DNA of 35,191 nt. Origin: Candidatus Parcubacteria bacterium (GTDB lineage: Bacteria > Patescibacteriota > Minisyncoccia > UBA6257 > 2-01-FULL-56-20). Each line of letters opens with the position of its first letter. The first letter of the stretch is position 1. Location: positions 1 to 35,191 of the forward strand of contig DAIDLF010000028.1 of the NCBI GenBank assembly GCA_027449645.1. The letters run 5' to 3'. Of this stretch, positions 26,694 to 35,191 are shown piece after piece. Under the pieces are notes generated by a model that was given only the letters and a program-made list of their open reading frames with translations, did not search any database and was not told the origin of the DNA. Made by a program: the position numbers and the translations under genes.

Positions 26694-27335
26694 TTAAATC
26701 TTCATAAACTCCCCGTACGCCTGCTTTGGGTCGCGGGCGCCGAAGAGATAGCTGGATGAGAGCACGGTATCCGCGCCGGCGATTTTCACGCGGCGCGCCG
26801 TCTCGGGATTCATGCCTCCATCCACTTCAATTGTAGCACCCGGAACGGCTTCCCTCAAAAAAGCGATCTTCTCGCAGACGGACGGCATGAACGCCTGCGC
26901 GGAAGGTCCGGGATGGACCGCGAGCACATGGAACACCGAGAACAGATCGAGGTACGGTTCCATGAGATCTGTGCCCGAGTCGGGATTGGATGAGAGCGCC
27001 ACTTCTGCATGGTGGCGTTCCGCAACGGAACGGATCTCCTCAAGCGAACGGCGCGTGACCGTTTCTGCGTGCACCACAAGCCGCCGGGCGCCGGCGGAAA
27101 GCCAATCATCCGCGCGCTCTTCGGGCCGCTCCACCATGAGATGCACCTCCAGTCCGAAAGGCGCATGGAGGCCTCTCCATCCCCACGGGTCTCCCCACGC
27201 ATGGTGGACGGCGAACACGCCGTCGGTCACATCAAGATGCACCAATCCTTCTTTGGGGTAAAACGCCGCAATCGCGGCAAGCCGCGCCTCCACGCATGGC
27301 TTGTCGGCACAATTAATAACAGGGATGACATGCAT
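26694..27335 (-). CDS. rpe: Ribulose-phosphate 3-epimerase family protein
   Basis: LVHLDVTDGVF, LEVHLMVERPEE, HVLAVHPGPSAQAFMPSVCEKIAFLREAVPGATIEVDGGMNPETARRVKIAGADTVLSSSYLF. Confidence 0.85.
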   Translation of the reverse strand: MHVIPVINCADKPCVEARLAAIAAFYPKEGLVHLDVTDGVFAVHHAWGDPWGWRGLHAPFGLEVHLMVERPEERADDWLSAGARRLVVHAETVTRRSLEEIRSVAERHHAEVALSSNPDSGTDLMEPYLDLFSVFHVLAVHPGPSAQAFMPSVCEKIAFLREAVPGATIEVDGGMNPETARRVKIAGADTVLSSSYLFGARDPKQAYGEFMKI

Positions 27336-27375
27336 CCCTGTTATTCTACCATACCTCCGCGGCGGTCTTCCCCTC

Positions 27376-30300
27376 CTAGAGGGATTTCAGAAGGCTTTCA
27401 AGCTGACTCAGCATGCCCTGGAGCGATTGGCTCACGATCGCCGTCTGATTGCTCGTGTCGGTCGCGGCCGCGTGGAACAATCCTCCGGTGACCGGCGTAA
27501 GGATCGGCTTGATGATCGGAAGCGGGGCAATCGTGACAGGGCTCACGGTCGCGCTTACCTGCGAGGAAGGCGTTCCTACGAGGCCGTTCATATCCTGTGC
27601 GGCAACGGCGTAATAGTAGGTTCCCGCCGCGAGCCCCGAGTCGGTATATGAGAGCACATTCCCCTGCACGATCCTGTTGGAAGCGCTCGGCGTAAAGTTT
27701 GGCGTGGTGCTGCGGTAGATGTTATAGACCCCTATACCGTTCGTCGCCGTGGCCGCCGACCAGGAGAGGGCCACCGCCGTGCCATTCGCGGTTGCGGAAA
27801 GATTCTGCACCTGGGACACGGTCGGCTGGACCGTCACCGGAGCACTGTTGCAGACGGTCATGCTGCAGCCATTGCTCTCCAGCACCGTATGGCCGCCATA
27901 CGGGCAGTACGGCATGATGTCCGGACATGCCACCGGAAGCTTCGGCGCGCTTGACCCTACGGTCATGTTGTTCCCCAGGATGATGAAGCTTTGATTCGCC
28001 ACGGTGGCGTAGTTGCCCCCGAAGCTGCCGCTCAAACCGAGATCCAGCGCCCCGGATGCCGAAGGGGCGATATCAGCGACATAGGTGAGCACCACGCTTC
28101 CCCCGTTCGGAATGCTCACGGTCTGGTTGAAGAACACGTTTGCCTGGGCACCGGTCACGCCTCCGGCTGAAAGATTGGCGACACTCCCAAGCAACGTGGA
28201 GCCGTTATACACCCTTATGTTCGAGAGTGAGCTTATCGCATTCGCGCTGTTCGAGCCCGCGCCGACGTAGGTGAGGTTCACCGGGCCGCCGGCCGCGGAG
28301 AACTTGACGCTTGCGAAGGTCACGCCCGACTGGCCCGCCGATACGGTCTGCGATGCAGGGGTGGAGGCATCAAGGCCGGCGCTCAGCGTACCATAAGCGG
28401 AAGCGGCAGGCGGATTGATGGTGAGCGTCACCGGAACAGTCTGATAGGTGGACAGCGAGGAGTTGATGATGAACACCGTGCCCGAGTAGGTGCCTGCCGA
28501 AAGGCCTGAGGTGTTGGGCGTAAAGGTCGCCGACGTGAATCCTCCGCCATTGGTGGTTGTGTCCATCTTCATCCATCCGCAGTTGACGCTTCCGTTCACG
28601 ATTGCGTTGCAGTTCCACGAGACCTGCCAGCCGATCGGCAGACTTGGGCTGAAGGTGAGCGTCTGCGCGGCAGGATTCGCCCCGCCCTGGGTCCCGGTGA
28701 ACGAGAGCGCACTCGGAGCGATGGTGGGGTTCTGGGATACGGCGGACGTCACCGTGATCGGGATGGTCTTGGTCACCTGCGTGGTAAGGGCCGGATATTG
28801 CGCGCCGCAGATATTCGTCTGCGAACAATACAGGGAAACGCTCAAGCTATAGGTTCCCGCAGTCGATGCGCTCGGCAGGGTCACCTGCCACAATCCCGTT
28901 GCGCTGTTATAGCTGCCGTTTGCCCAACTCACGTACGACGTCGATCCCTGCGGATACAGATACGCCTGCACATTGAAGCCGCGGGCAGAGGTTGCGGGCT
29001 GCCCTCCCGGAGCGGCACCCGTACTGCCCGGAGAGGCGATGCCATTCAGCGTGAACAAAATCGACTGATTCGGCTGATACGATGACTGTATCCCCGAGAT
29101 GTCCGTGATAGAGAGCGAAGCCTGCGACTGCTGGCCGGCGACAATGGAGAACGGCGCCGGGCTCTGCGCATAATCGTAAGGGTTCACGTATTGCTTCACT
29201 ATCTGGACGTAATATGCCGATCCCGGAGCCAATGTGGCCCCGTTGGTCACCGTGCCCACATTCCAATTGAGCTGCGTGGTGCCATATACCTCGCCCGCAA
29301 TGCCGGCCGCGCTGCCGTTGGCTTGCGTAATGAATACGGTATAGGTGGCATTGGAAGATCCGGCGCTGTCCGACCATTTGATGGTCTGTGTGCTGCCGAG
29401 CGGCCACTGTTCCCCTCCTGCCGGAGCAAGGATATTGATGGTATTGCCGGTTGACGGATTCACCGTAACGTCTGCCGTGAGCGGCATGGATGCCCCGTAA
29501 TCAAGCTGGCCCACTGCCTGGATGGATACCCCAGTCTGGTTCATGAACTGCAGGACATCCGTCCCATTCATGGCAACCGGACGGGCCACATCCCCGCAGG
29601 TAAACGTATGGCCGTTCGTGATATCAAAGATCGTAAGGCCCGTGACACAGCCCACAGTGAAATCGGCATTGCTGGTCCCTGAAAGCGAGCCCGGAATGTT
29701 CCAGGAGAACGTCACCTCGCCCGAACCGTTCACCGAGGTCGGCGATACCGAAAACGACGGCGTGGTGCCTCCTGTCCCTCCCGCGCCGCTCAGGTTGACC
29801 ACGGTAATGGGCGCCTGCTGTTGGGCGGAAAGCGTAAGGGAGACCGCCGAGTTGTCCGTGCCATCATAGTACGAGAAGTCGGCGTTATTCTGGATGGTGG
29901 CGACGACGCTCTGGGCGACATTCGGCGAAGAAGGAAGCCTGCTCAGATCGCCCCACACTGAAAGCGAATAGGAGCTGCCCGCAGGGATGATCAGCGGGTT
30001 GGCATGCGGCAGGAAGGTCCACGTGATCCGGTTTCCGGATATGGAGGACTGCGCCATGCGGTCGGCGGCAACAATATCATTACCGTTCGGGTCATGGAGC
30101 ACCACGGAATTCAGGAATGATTGCGCATGAGAGGCGCTGCCGCTGAAGCTCAGCGTGAGGCTATTCGGGACGGCATCCCCGGCGGCATTGGCCGTAAGAT
30201 TGATGCTGCCGAGCTGCTCAAAAGAGGCCGGAGGCATGGACGCCACCGACTGGCCGGCAAGCGTGAGCGCCGTCCGCACCACCGTGACAGGAGCCGCGGC

Positions 30301-31710
30301 GGCGCCATTCGCGATCACCGTGGCCGTCTCATTGGAAGTCGCTCCGAAGGCCGTACCGCCGGCAATGCTGAAGGTATGCACGCTGTCATCGGTCGCCGAG
30401 CTGCCGGTATAGGAACCGGCGTCCCCGTAAAGCGAGAGCGAGAGCGAACTGCCTGCAGGGACCACCAGCGCATTGGACAGGGAGAAAGTATATTGGTAGC
30501 CGCCGCCGATCTTCACCGGAGCGCTCGCCGCACCGAGCATGGAGAACTTGCAGCAGGTGCCGATCTGCAGGTTCGAGAATGAAGGCAGGTTCCCCGAAGC
30601 GGTCATGTCGGTCACGGTAAGATTCGTGAACTTCACGGCCTCGGCGGCATCCTGATTCGAGAACGTGAACGTTCCGAGCAGGTTGCCGGTGGTATTCATG
30701 ATCGCAAGGCTGGCAGCCGGCGTGTTCGGAGACAACGAGACGCTCACCACCGGGCCGGAGCCCGTTGATGCGCCGCCGATCGTCATCGTCTGCCCCGTTG
30801 TGGGCGTGCAGGAGTAGGCGCTATAGCTTGTAAGGCCCGCCGCCGTGCACGAGGCAAGCGTCGTGGCATTGGCGGGAGCAAGGCCGGCAAGAGACTGGCT
30901 TACCGCCTTCACGTCAGCAAAAACATTGACGTTCGCGGACGATCCGGCAGGGATGCGGACGGGCGAACCGGAAAACACATAATTGTTGTTGTCCGCCACC
31001 ACTGCCTGGGCAGCGCCGAACTGGACGCCATTCACATACAGTCTGAGATTCTGGAAATCGCTGCCGTTTTGTCCGGCGCCCACCACAATGCTGCTCACCG
31101 AAACTCCCTCGGCGGACGGCGCGGAAACCGCATAGCCGCCGACAAGCTGGTTTGCCGCCCCGGATGCGAGCGGCATGGAGGCTACGTCAGGGTTCCGCAC
31201 GACCGCAAGCTGGTTCCCCGTGGAAGAAGCGCTGCATCCAAAGAGCGCATTCAGTTTTGTCCGCGTCGAGGGACCCACATAACCCGTACCGTTGGTCAGG
31301 CCGTACGGAGCGAGGATCGTACTGGCATATTTCTCCTGGAAGCTCGTGACCGCAGCCGCAGTCTGATCGTCAAAGGTCCCGGTCATCTGCACGGACTCGC
31401 CGTCCTTCTGAAGCGCCGTCTGGAGGGCGGTCACTTCTGCGCCGGATGCGCCGTACGTAAGATTATCGGAGAATGCGTAACACCACGTCGAAGTACCCGA
31501 CGTGGTCGGGGTACCCGCGGAACCCGAGGTGCCTGCGCCGCCCGAAGCGGCCAACTGGCTCTGCAATACCTGCAACTGCGCGAGCAGTGCCGCGATCTGG
31601 GCCTGGATGCTCGCGGCACTCGGCGCCGGCGCCGCCTGGGCAAAGGACATTCCCGGCGCCACTAACACGGCCAGTGCGAACACTGCCGCCAATTTATTTT
31701 TTATATGCAT
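27376..31710 (-). CDS. Large secreted surface protein: coiled coil, peptidoglycan-binding-like domain, multiple Ig-like/FN3 domains
   Basis: Signal peptide MHIKNKLAAVFALAVLVAPGMSFAQA. QIAALLAQLQVLQSQLA coiled coil. LTYGASGAEVTALQTALQKDGE...GYVGPSTRTKLNALFGC. Beta-rich repeats; FN3-like VQNLSATANGTAVALSWSAATATNGIGVYNIYRS near the C-terminus. Confidence 0.88.
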   Translation of the reverse strand: MHIKNKLAAVFALAVLVAPGMSFAQAAPAPSAASIQAQIAALLAQLQVLQSQLAASGGAGTSGSAGTPTTSGTSTWCYAFSDNLTYGASGAEVTALQTALQKDGESVQMTGTFDDQTAAAVTSFQEKYASTILAPYGLTNGTGYVGPSTRTKLNALFGCSASSTGNQLAVVRNPDVASMPLASGAANQLVGGYAVSAPSAEGVSVSSIVVGAGQNGSDFQNLRLYVNGVQFGAAQAVVADNNNYVFSGSPVRIPAGSSANVNVFADVKAVSQSLAGLAPANATTLASCTAAGLTSYSAYSCTPTTGQTMTIGGASTGSGPVVSVSLSPNTPAASLAIMNTTGNLLGTFTFSNQDAAEAVKFTNLTVTDMTASGNLPSFSNLQIGTCCKFSMLGAASAPVKIGGGYQYTFSLSNALVVPAGSSLSLSLYGDAGSYTGSSATDDSVHTFSIAGGTAFGATSNETATVIANGAAAAPVTVVRTALTLAGQSVASMPPASFEQLGSINLTANAAGDAVPNSLTLSFSGSASHAQSFLNSVVLHDPNGNDIVAADRMAQSSISGNRITWTFLPHANPLIIPAGSSYSLSVWGDLSRLPSSPNVAQSVVATIQNNADFSYYDGTDNSAVSLTLSAQQQAPITVVNLSGAGGTGGTTPSFSVSPTSVNGSGEVTFSWNIPGSLSGTSNADFTVGCVTGLTIFDITNGHTFTCGDVARPVAMNGTDVLQFMNQTGVSIQAVGQLDYGASMPLTADVTVNPSTGNTINILAPAGGEQWPLGSTQTIKWSDSAGSSNATYTVFITQANGSAAGIAGEVYGTTQLNWNVGTVTNGATLAPGSAYYVQIVKQYVNPYDYAQSPAPFSIVAGQQSQASLSITDISGIQSSYQPNQSILFTLNGIASPGSTGAAPGGQPATSARGFNVQAYLYPQGSTSYVSWANGSYNSATGLWQVTLPSASTAGTYSLSVSLYCSQTNICGAQYPALTTQVTKTIPITVTSAVSQNPTIAPSALSFTGTQGGANPAAQTLTFSPSLPIGWQVSWNCNAIVNGSVNCGWMKMDTTTNGGGFTSATFTPNTSGLSAGTYSGTVFIINSSLSTYQTVPVTLTINPPAASAYGTLSAGLDASTPASQTVSAGQSGVTFASVKFSAAGGPVNLTYVGAGSNSANAISSLSNIRVYNGSTLLGSVANLSAGGVTGAQANVFFNQTVSIPNGGSVVLTYVADIAPSASGALDLGLSGSFGGNYATVANQSFIILGNNMTVGSSAPKLPVACPDIMPYCPYGGHTVLESNGCSMTVCNSAPVTVQPTVSQVQNLSATANGTAVALSWSAATATNGIGVYNIYRSTTPNFTPSASNRIVQGNVLSYTDSGLAAGTYYYAVAAQDMNGLVGTPSSQVSATVSPVTIAPLPIIKPILTPVTGGLFHAAATDTSNQTAIVSQSLQGMLSQLESLLKSL

Positions 31711-31735
31711 TGTTTTTTTGCGGATAAACGACCAT

Positions 31736-31754
31736 GGCCCCTGACCAGGGAGCC
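31736..31754 (-). other. 5'UTR hairpin upstream of the large surface protein gene
   Basis: Minus strand GGC-t-CCCTG-gt-CAGGG-GCC-type inverted repeat about 26 nt upstream of the ATG. Confidence 0.4.
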
Positions 31755-31830
31755 GTAAATATTTGTTGCCATTATTAAACCACGCCAGGAAGACGGCGCG
31801 CAAGCAGGCTGTGCATAACCGCAGGATCCG

Positions 31831-32283
31831 TCACCGTCCGCCCTCGATCTCCCCTATCTTCTTCAAGCGCCGCGCATAGCGCTCATCGCCCCCAAAGGGC
31901 GCGGTCAGGAACACCTTCACCATTTTGCTCGCATCCTCTGGAGCGATGAAATCTGCGGCAAGGGCAAGCACATTCACATCGTCATCGTGGCGTCCCTGAT
32001 AGATATGGTCCGGGGACATGGCAAGCGCGGCACGGACCCCTTTGGTCTTGTTGGCAACGATATCCACGCCGAACCCCGAACGGCAGATCACGATACCGCG
32101 GCGGCCTTCCGGATCCCCCGCCACCTGTACGGCCACCGCATGGGCGAAATCCGCGTAGTCGTCGTCCGGAACCGGCCGGTCATCGCCCATATCCATCACG
32201 GCATAGCCCTCACTTTTCAACTCGGCTTCCAGTTGGGCCTTTAACGCGAATCCCCCATGGTCCGCACCGATATAGATGTTCAT
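31831..32283 (-). CDS. rpiB: Ribose-5-phosphate isomerase B (RpiB/LacAB family)
   Basis: MNIYIGADHGGFALKAQLEAELKSEGY...GIVICRSGFGVDIVANKTKGVRAALAMSPDHIYQGRHDDDVNVLALAADFI. Start trimmed from the longer ORF. Confidence 0.92.
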   Translation of the reverse strand: MNIYIGADHGGFALKAQLEAELKSEGYAVMDMGDDRPVPDDDYADFAHAVAVQVAGDPEGRRGIVICRSGFGVDIVANKTKGVRAALAMSPDHIYQGRHDDDVNVLALAADFIAPEDASKMVKVFLTAPFGGDERYARRLKKIGEIEGGR

Positions 32284-32343
32284 AGGTACATTATAGCATG
32301 TACATACGCTCTGCACGGAATGATATCGTGGTAAAATAATCTT

Positions 32344-33033
32344 ATGATCCCGATCATCATCTCCCTCACGCTTGGCCTTCTCCCGGGATTCGCTTGGCTG
32401 GTGTTCTATTTGAACGAGGAGACCCATCCGGAGCCGAACCGCCTGATCGCATTCACCTTCGTAGCCGGCATGGCCTTCGGCTTTTTCACGGTCGCCATAG
32501 AAACCTTCTTCAGCACGGGCCTTTCCGGAGTGGGCATCGGCGAATTCTCCATTGCATCGCTCGCAGGACTCGCGCTCATAGAAGAGTTCATGAAATTCGC
32601 CGCGGCGCATTTTGCGGCAAGCCGGAATGCCGCGTTCAACGAACCGATCGATGCCATGATCTATGCCATCGTCGCCGCGCTCGGCTTTGCCACCCTGGAG
32701 AACATCGGCGCCCTCTCCAACGTGGCTTCCGGCGCGAATTTCGTGCCGATCACCCTCGCCACCCTCTCTTTCCGCTTTGTCGGCGCGACCCTTCTGCATT
32801 CCCTCACCTCCGCCATCGTGGGTTATTATTGGGCGCTGGGCCTCGTGCGCGGAAAGGTGGCGGGCTATGTGGCCATGGGCCTTGCAGTGGCGACGGCTTT
32901 GCATGGAGGTTTCAACTACCTTATACTTAATTACGGAGATGGCATGTATGCCGTCGTGCTCCTCGTCATTGTCGGATTTTTCGTATTGAATGATTTTGAA
33001 AAATTGAGGACGAAGGTGAATTTCATAAAATAA
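32344..33033 (+). CDS. PrsW-like intramembrane metalloprotease
   Basis: Multi-TM; LIEEFMKFAAAHF (EExxK-like), EPIDAMIYAIVAALGFATLENIG, LLHSLTSAIVGYYWALG. Confidence 0.9.
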   Translation: MIPIIISLTLGLLPGFAWLVFYLNEETHPEPNRLIAFTFVAGMAFGFFTVAIETFFSTGLSGVGIGEFSIASLAGLALIEEFMKFAAAHFAASRNAAFNEPIDAMIYAIVAALGFATLENIGALSNVASGANFVPITLATLSFRFVGATLLHSLTSAIVGYYWALGLVRGKVAGYVAMGLAVATALHGGFNYLILNYGDGMYAVVLLVIVGFFVLNDFEKLRTKVNFIK

Positions 33034-33051
33034 CCATCACTATATCACCCC

Positions 33052-33630
33052 ATGGACGCGAACGACGAAAAATTTTTTGAACAGCTTTCGGGGACAAAAG
33101 CCGATGCGGACGAAAGCTATAAAGTAGAACTGGCCAAAGCGAGCGCCGGAGTCCTCAGTACCGCGGCGGCGCGGCCGAAGATCATCCGGACCGCCAAGCT
33201 TGAGCGGGCCGAGATGCAGGAGAACGAGGAAGCCGAAGCGAAATCCGCCGCCGAAAACGAAACCGACGAACAGGAAGCGGCGTGGTCCGACAGCGAGCCG
33301 GAAGGCAAACTCACCGTGGATGTCTATCAGACGCCTTCCGAGGTGGTGGTAGAGTCCGCGATTGCCGGCGTGAAGCCAAGCGACATCGACGTGAACGTCA
33401 CCACGGACTCGGTCACCATCCGCGGCGCGAGAAAGCGCGAAAAGGCGGTGCGGGACGAGGACTATCTCTATCAGGAGTGCTATTGGGGGCGTTTCGCGCG
33501 CACCATCATCCTGCCGCAGGAAATAGATCCGGACGGCGCGGAAGTGACCTTCAAAAACGGCATCCTCACCGTCATCCTGCCCAAGGCGAACCGCAAGAAA
33601 TCGCGCAAACTCAAGATTGTCATCGACTAG
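33052..33630 (+). CDS. Hsp20/alpha-crystallin family small heat shock protein
   Basis: KLTVDVYQTPSEVVVESAIAGVKPSDIDVNVTTDSVTIRGARKRE...YWGRFARTIILPQEIDPDGAEVTFKNGILTVILPKA. Confidence 0.93.
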   Translation: MDANDEKFFEQLSGTKADADESYKVELAKASAGVLSTAAARPKIIRTAKLERAEMQENEEAEAKSAAENETDEQEAAWSDSEPEGKLTVDVYQTPSEVVVESAIAGVKPSDIDVNVTTDSVTIRGARKREKAVRDEDYLYQECYWGRFARTIILPQEIDPDGAEVTFKNGILTVILPKANRKKSRKLKIVID

Positions 33631-33651
33631 CGGCCGCGTCCCGGAGGGCAT

Positions 33652-33680
33652 TTGCATAAATTTTTGATTTACGGTATCAT
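33652..33680 (+). promoter_or_regulatory. Leaderless promoter of rpmB
   Basis: TTGCAT (33652-33657), 17 nt, TATCAT (33675-33680), 7 nt to ATG at 33688. Confidence 0.7.
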
Positions 33681-33687
33681 AAGGCCC

Positions 33688-33912
33688 ATGAGAAAGTGCG
33701 CACTGTGCGAAAAAACTTCACGGATGGGCGGCGCGAGGAAGCTTCTGCGCGGCCACTATAACCCCGTCAACTGGTCCCGCAAGTATCCGAACCTGCAGTA
33801 CGCGCAGGTTGAAGGCAAGCGCATGCTCGTCTGCACCGGCTGCATCAGGACGCTCAATAAGGCGCCGAGGAAGCGGGTGGCAAAGAAAGACTCCGTAGCG
33901 GCTGCGGCTTAG
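33688..33912 (+). CDS. rpmB: 50S ribosomal protein L28
   Basis: MRKCALCEKTSRMGGARKLLRGHYNPVNWSRKYPNLQYAQVEGKRMLVCTGCIRTLNK. Confidence 0.93.
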   Translation: MRKCALCEKTSRMGGARKLLRGHYNPVNWSRKYPNLQYAQVEGKRMLVCTGCIRTLNKAPRKRVAKKDSVAAAA

Positions 33913-33927
33913 CCTTTCATCTCCGCG

Positions 33928-35109
33928 ATGTCAAAAGAAAATATCCATGCGGAAGGACCACTGCAGGAATATCAGGAGGGCGATTTTTCGTTCTTCAGGG
34001 AAGAGATCAAACATCTCCTAGAAACGCGCGCCGCCGTCACCGATTCCGGGAAAAGCGGCCTCGTGTTCCGCGTTGATGCTTCGGAAATATCCCCCGAAAA
34101 CCAGGAACAGCTCCGCTTCCCTCCCGAGGACGATCCCGAGAATGCGCTTTCCATGAAAGCGTTCAAGGTATTCAATCTGGAAACGGCAAAGAAGGAGTTT
34201 CATATTCTGCAAAAGGCCCGGCGCGTGATGCAGGAGGGGGCGACCGACCCTTCCGTGCCGATGTTCCGCGTCCCCCGCGCCATCCGGTTCGACGAAATGG
34301 AAGTGGACAAAGCGGCAGAAGAGCTTCTCAACAAGAATGGTGCCGCCATTTTCGACGGCAAAATCGGGGTCATTACCATGGACTGGATAGAGGGGAAAAA
34401 CCTGGGCGTATATCTCTATGAAGCGGCCCTTGCCATGGCGGAGAAAAACAAGAGCATTCCTCCTGAATCGCCCAAGACCATGGAAGATTTTCGGGCGCTT
34501 GCGCGGACCCTGGAAAAATCAGGATATGTGTTCCCTCAGGAGATATTCTCCCAGCTGAAGCACGGCATCCCCGTATTGCACGAAGGGAAGGTGTGGCACA
34601 ATGACCTTTATCCCCCGAATATGATCGTGCGCCCCGACGGGCAGCTGTATATGATCGACTTCGGCGACGCGAGCGAGGAACACGATGATGCCGATGGCGC
34701 CGCGGGGACGCCGCTCCTTTCGGATGAAAACATCGTCCGCATGCTCGAGCCGCTGACCAAGACCTCCGGAGACAAGGAAAAGGAGCGCCGGGAAAGCGAT
34801 GTACAAGGATGGAACGGCCGCATGGCGGGCATCGACAGCAAACCGCACACAAAACGACAGTATGCGATGCTGAGGGATGCCGCGGAAAAGAACGACTTCG
34901 CCGTCCTTGAAAACCAGCTTATCGGGTCCTCTTCGTCCGACCAGGACCTTGAAAATTATCTTGCTGCCCTCTTTGTGATCTCGCAGGAAGATGATGTTTC
35001 CCGAGAGCACATCCGTTCCTTTTTGGACGGCTACCCCGACAAGAAGACCGGGACAAGGAGCTTTGTCCTGAACCGCCTGAAGGCGCTTCGGGCGGCGATG
35101 GCAATATAG
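33928..35109 (+). CDS. Protein with kinase-like (aminoglycoside phosphotransferase/RIO-like) catalytic motifs
   Basis: GVITMDWIEGKNLGVYLYE; catalytic-loop-like WHNDLYPPNMIVRPDGQLYMIDFGDAS. About 130-aa C-terminal extension. Confidence 0.75.
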   Translation: MSKENIHAEGPLQEYQEGDFSFFREEIKHLLETRAAVTDSGKSGLVFRVDASEISPENQEQLRFPPEDDPENALSMKAFKVFNLETAKKEFHILQKARRVMQEGATDPSVPMFRVPRAIRFDEMEVDKAAEELLNKNGAAIFDGKIGVITMDWIEGKNLGVYLYEAALAMAEKNKSIPPESPKTMEDFRALARTLEKSGYVFPQEIFSQLKHGIPVLHEGKVWHNDLYPPNMIVRPDGQLYMIDFGDASEEHDDADGAAGTPLLSDENIVRMLEPLTKTSGDKEKERRESDVQGWNGRMAGIDSKPHTKRQYAMLRDAAEKNDFAVLENQLIGSSSSDQDLENYLAALFVISQEDDVSREHIRSFLDGYPDKKTGTRSFVLNRLKALRAAMAI

Positions 35110-35158
35110 GAGAGAGTGAGGTAAGATAGACAAAGGTTAGTTATTCCCTCCTCGATTT

Positions 35159-35191
35159 CGGGCCGTAGTATACCGGTAGTACGAGCGCATG
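35159..35191 (+). tRNA. 5' part of a tRNA truncated by the window end
   Basis: CGGGCCG-TA-GTAT-ACCGGTA-GTAC-G-AGCGC-ATG matches an acceptor 5' strand, D-arm and anticodon-stem 5' half. The first anticodon base would be G. A 5' C is compatible with tRNA-Pro, but identity is not determinable here. Confidence 0.6.

Noticed and set aside
31831-32904. 357-aa minus ORF extending rpiB upstream
   Set aside because: The extra 200 N-terminal residues are antisense to the prsW-like gene. RpiB begins at MNIYIGADHGG directly after a TATAAT box.
1-35191. Transposon, prophage or integrative element enclosing the 3.2-9.1 kb operon
   Set aside because: No integrase/transposase ORF, no tRNA-derived direct repeats and no clear terminal inverted repeats seen by eye.

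Overview
This 35.2 kb window reads as a compact bacterial chromosome segment. It resembles Patescibacteria/CPR: split transketolase, very small intergenic gaps, prepilin-LamG proteins, surface proteins with coiled-coil plus peptidoglycan-binding modules, and almost no Shine-Dalgarno sequences. Lineage is an inference. Core genes recognised include rplL/rplJ with an L10-type leader, ychF, metG, tatD-like, a Nudix hydrolase, an M16 peptidase, rplY, class II fba, a PfkB kinase, split transketolase, rpe, rpiB, prsW-like, hsp20 and rpmB. There is a tRNA-Val(CAC) at the left edge and a truncated tRNA at the right edge. The most notable unit is a plus-strand cassette at 3220-9066. A sigma70-like promoter drives a leader with the sequence hallmarks of a cobalamin riboswitch and an intrinsic terminator. 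Downstream are four closely spaced genes: a 708-aa acidic low-complexity protein, a Clp/ClpB-like double AAA+ ATPase with no visible ClpP-docking loop, a 113-aa protein of unknown function, and a soluble VirD4/TraG-like DNA-pump ATPase. None is a known B12 target. Other notable signals are tandem pilin-LamG genes, an SGNH hydrolase fused to 17-aa YadA-head-like repeats, at least nine genes whose -10 box sits 6-8 nt before the start codon (predicted leaderless mRNAs), and a recurring ATCAYC-ATG start context. All calls are by eye; no database search or folding program was run.
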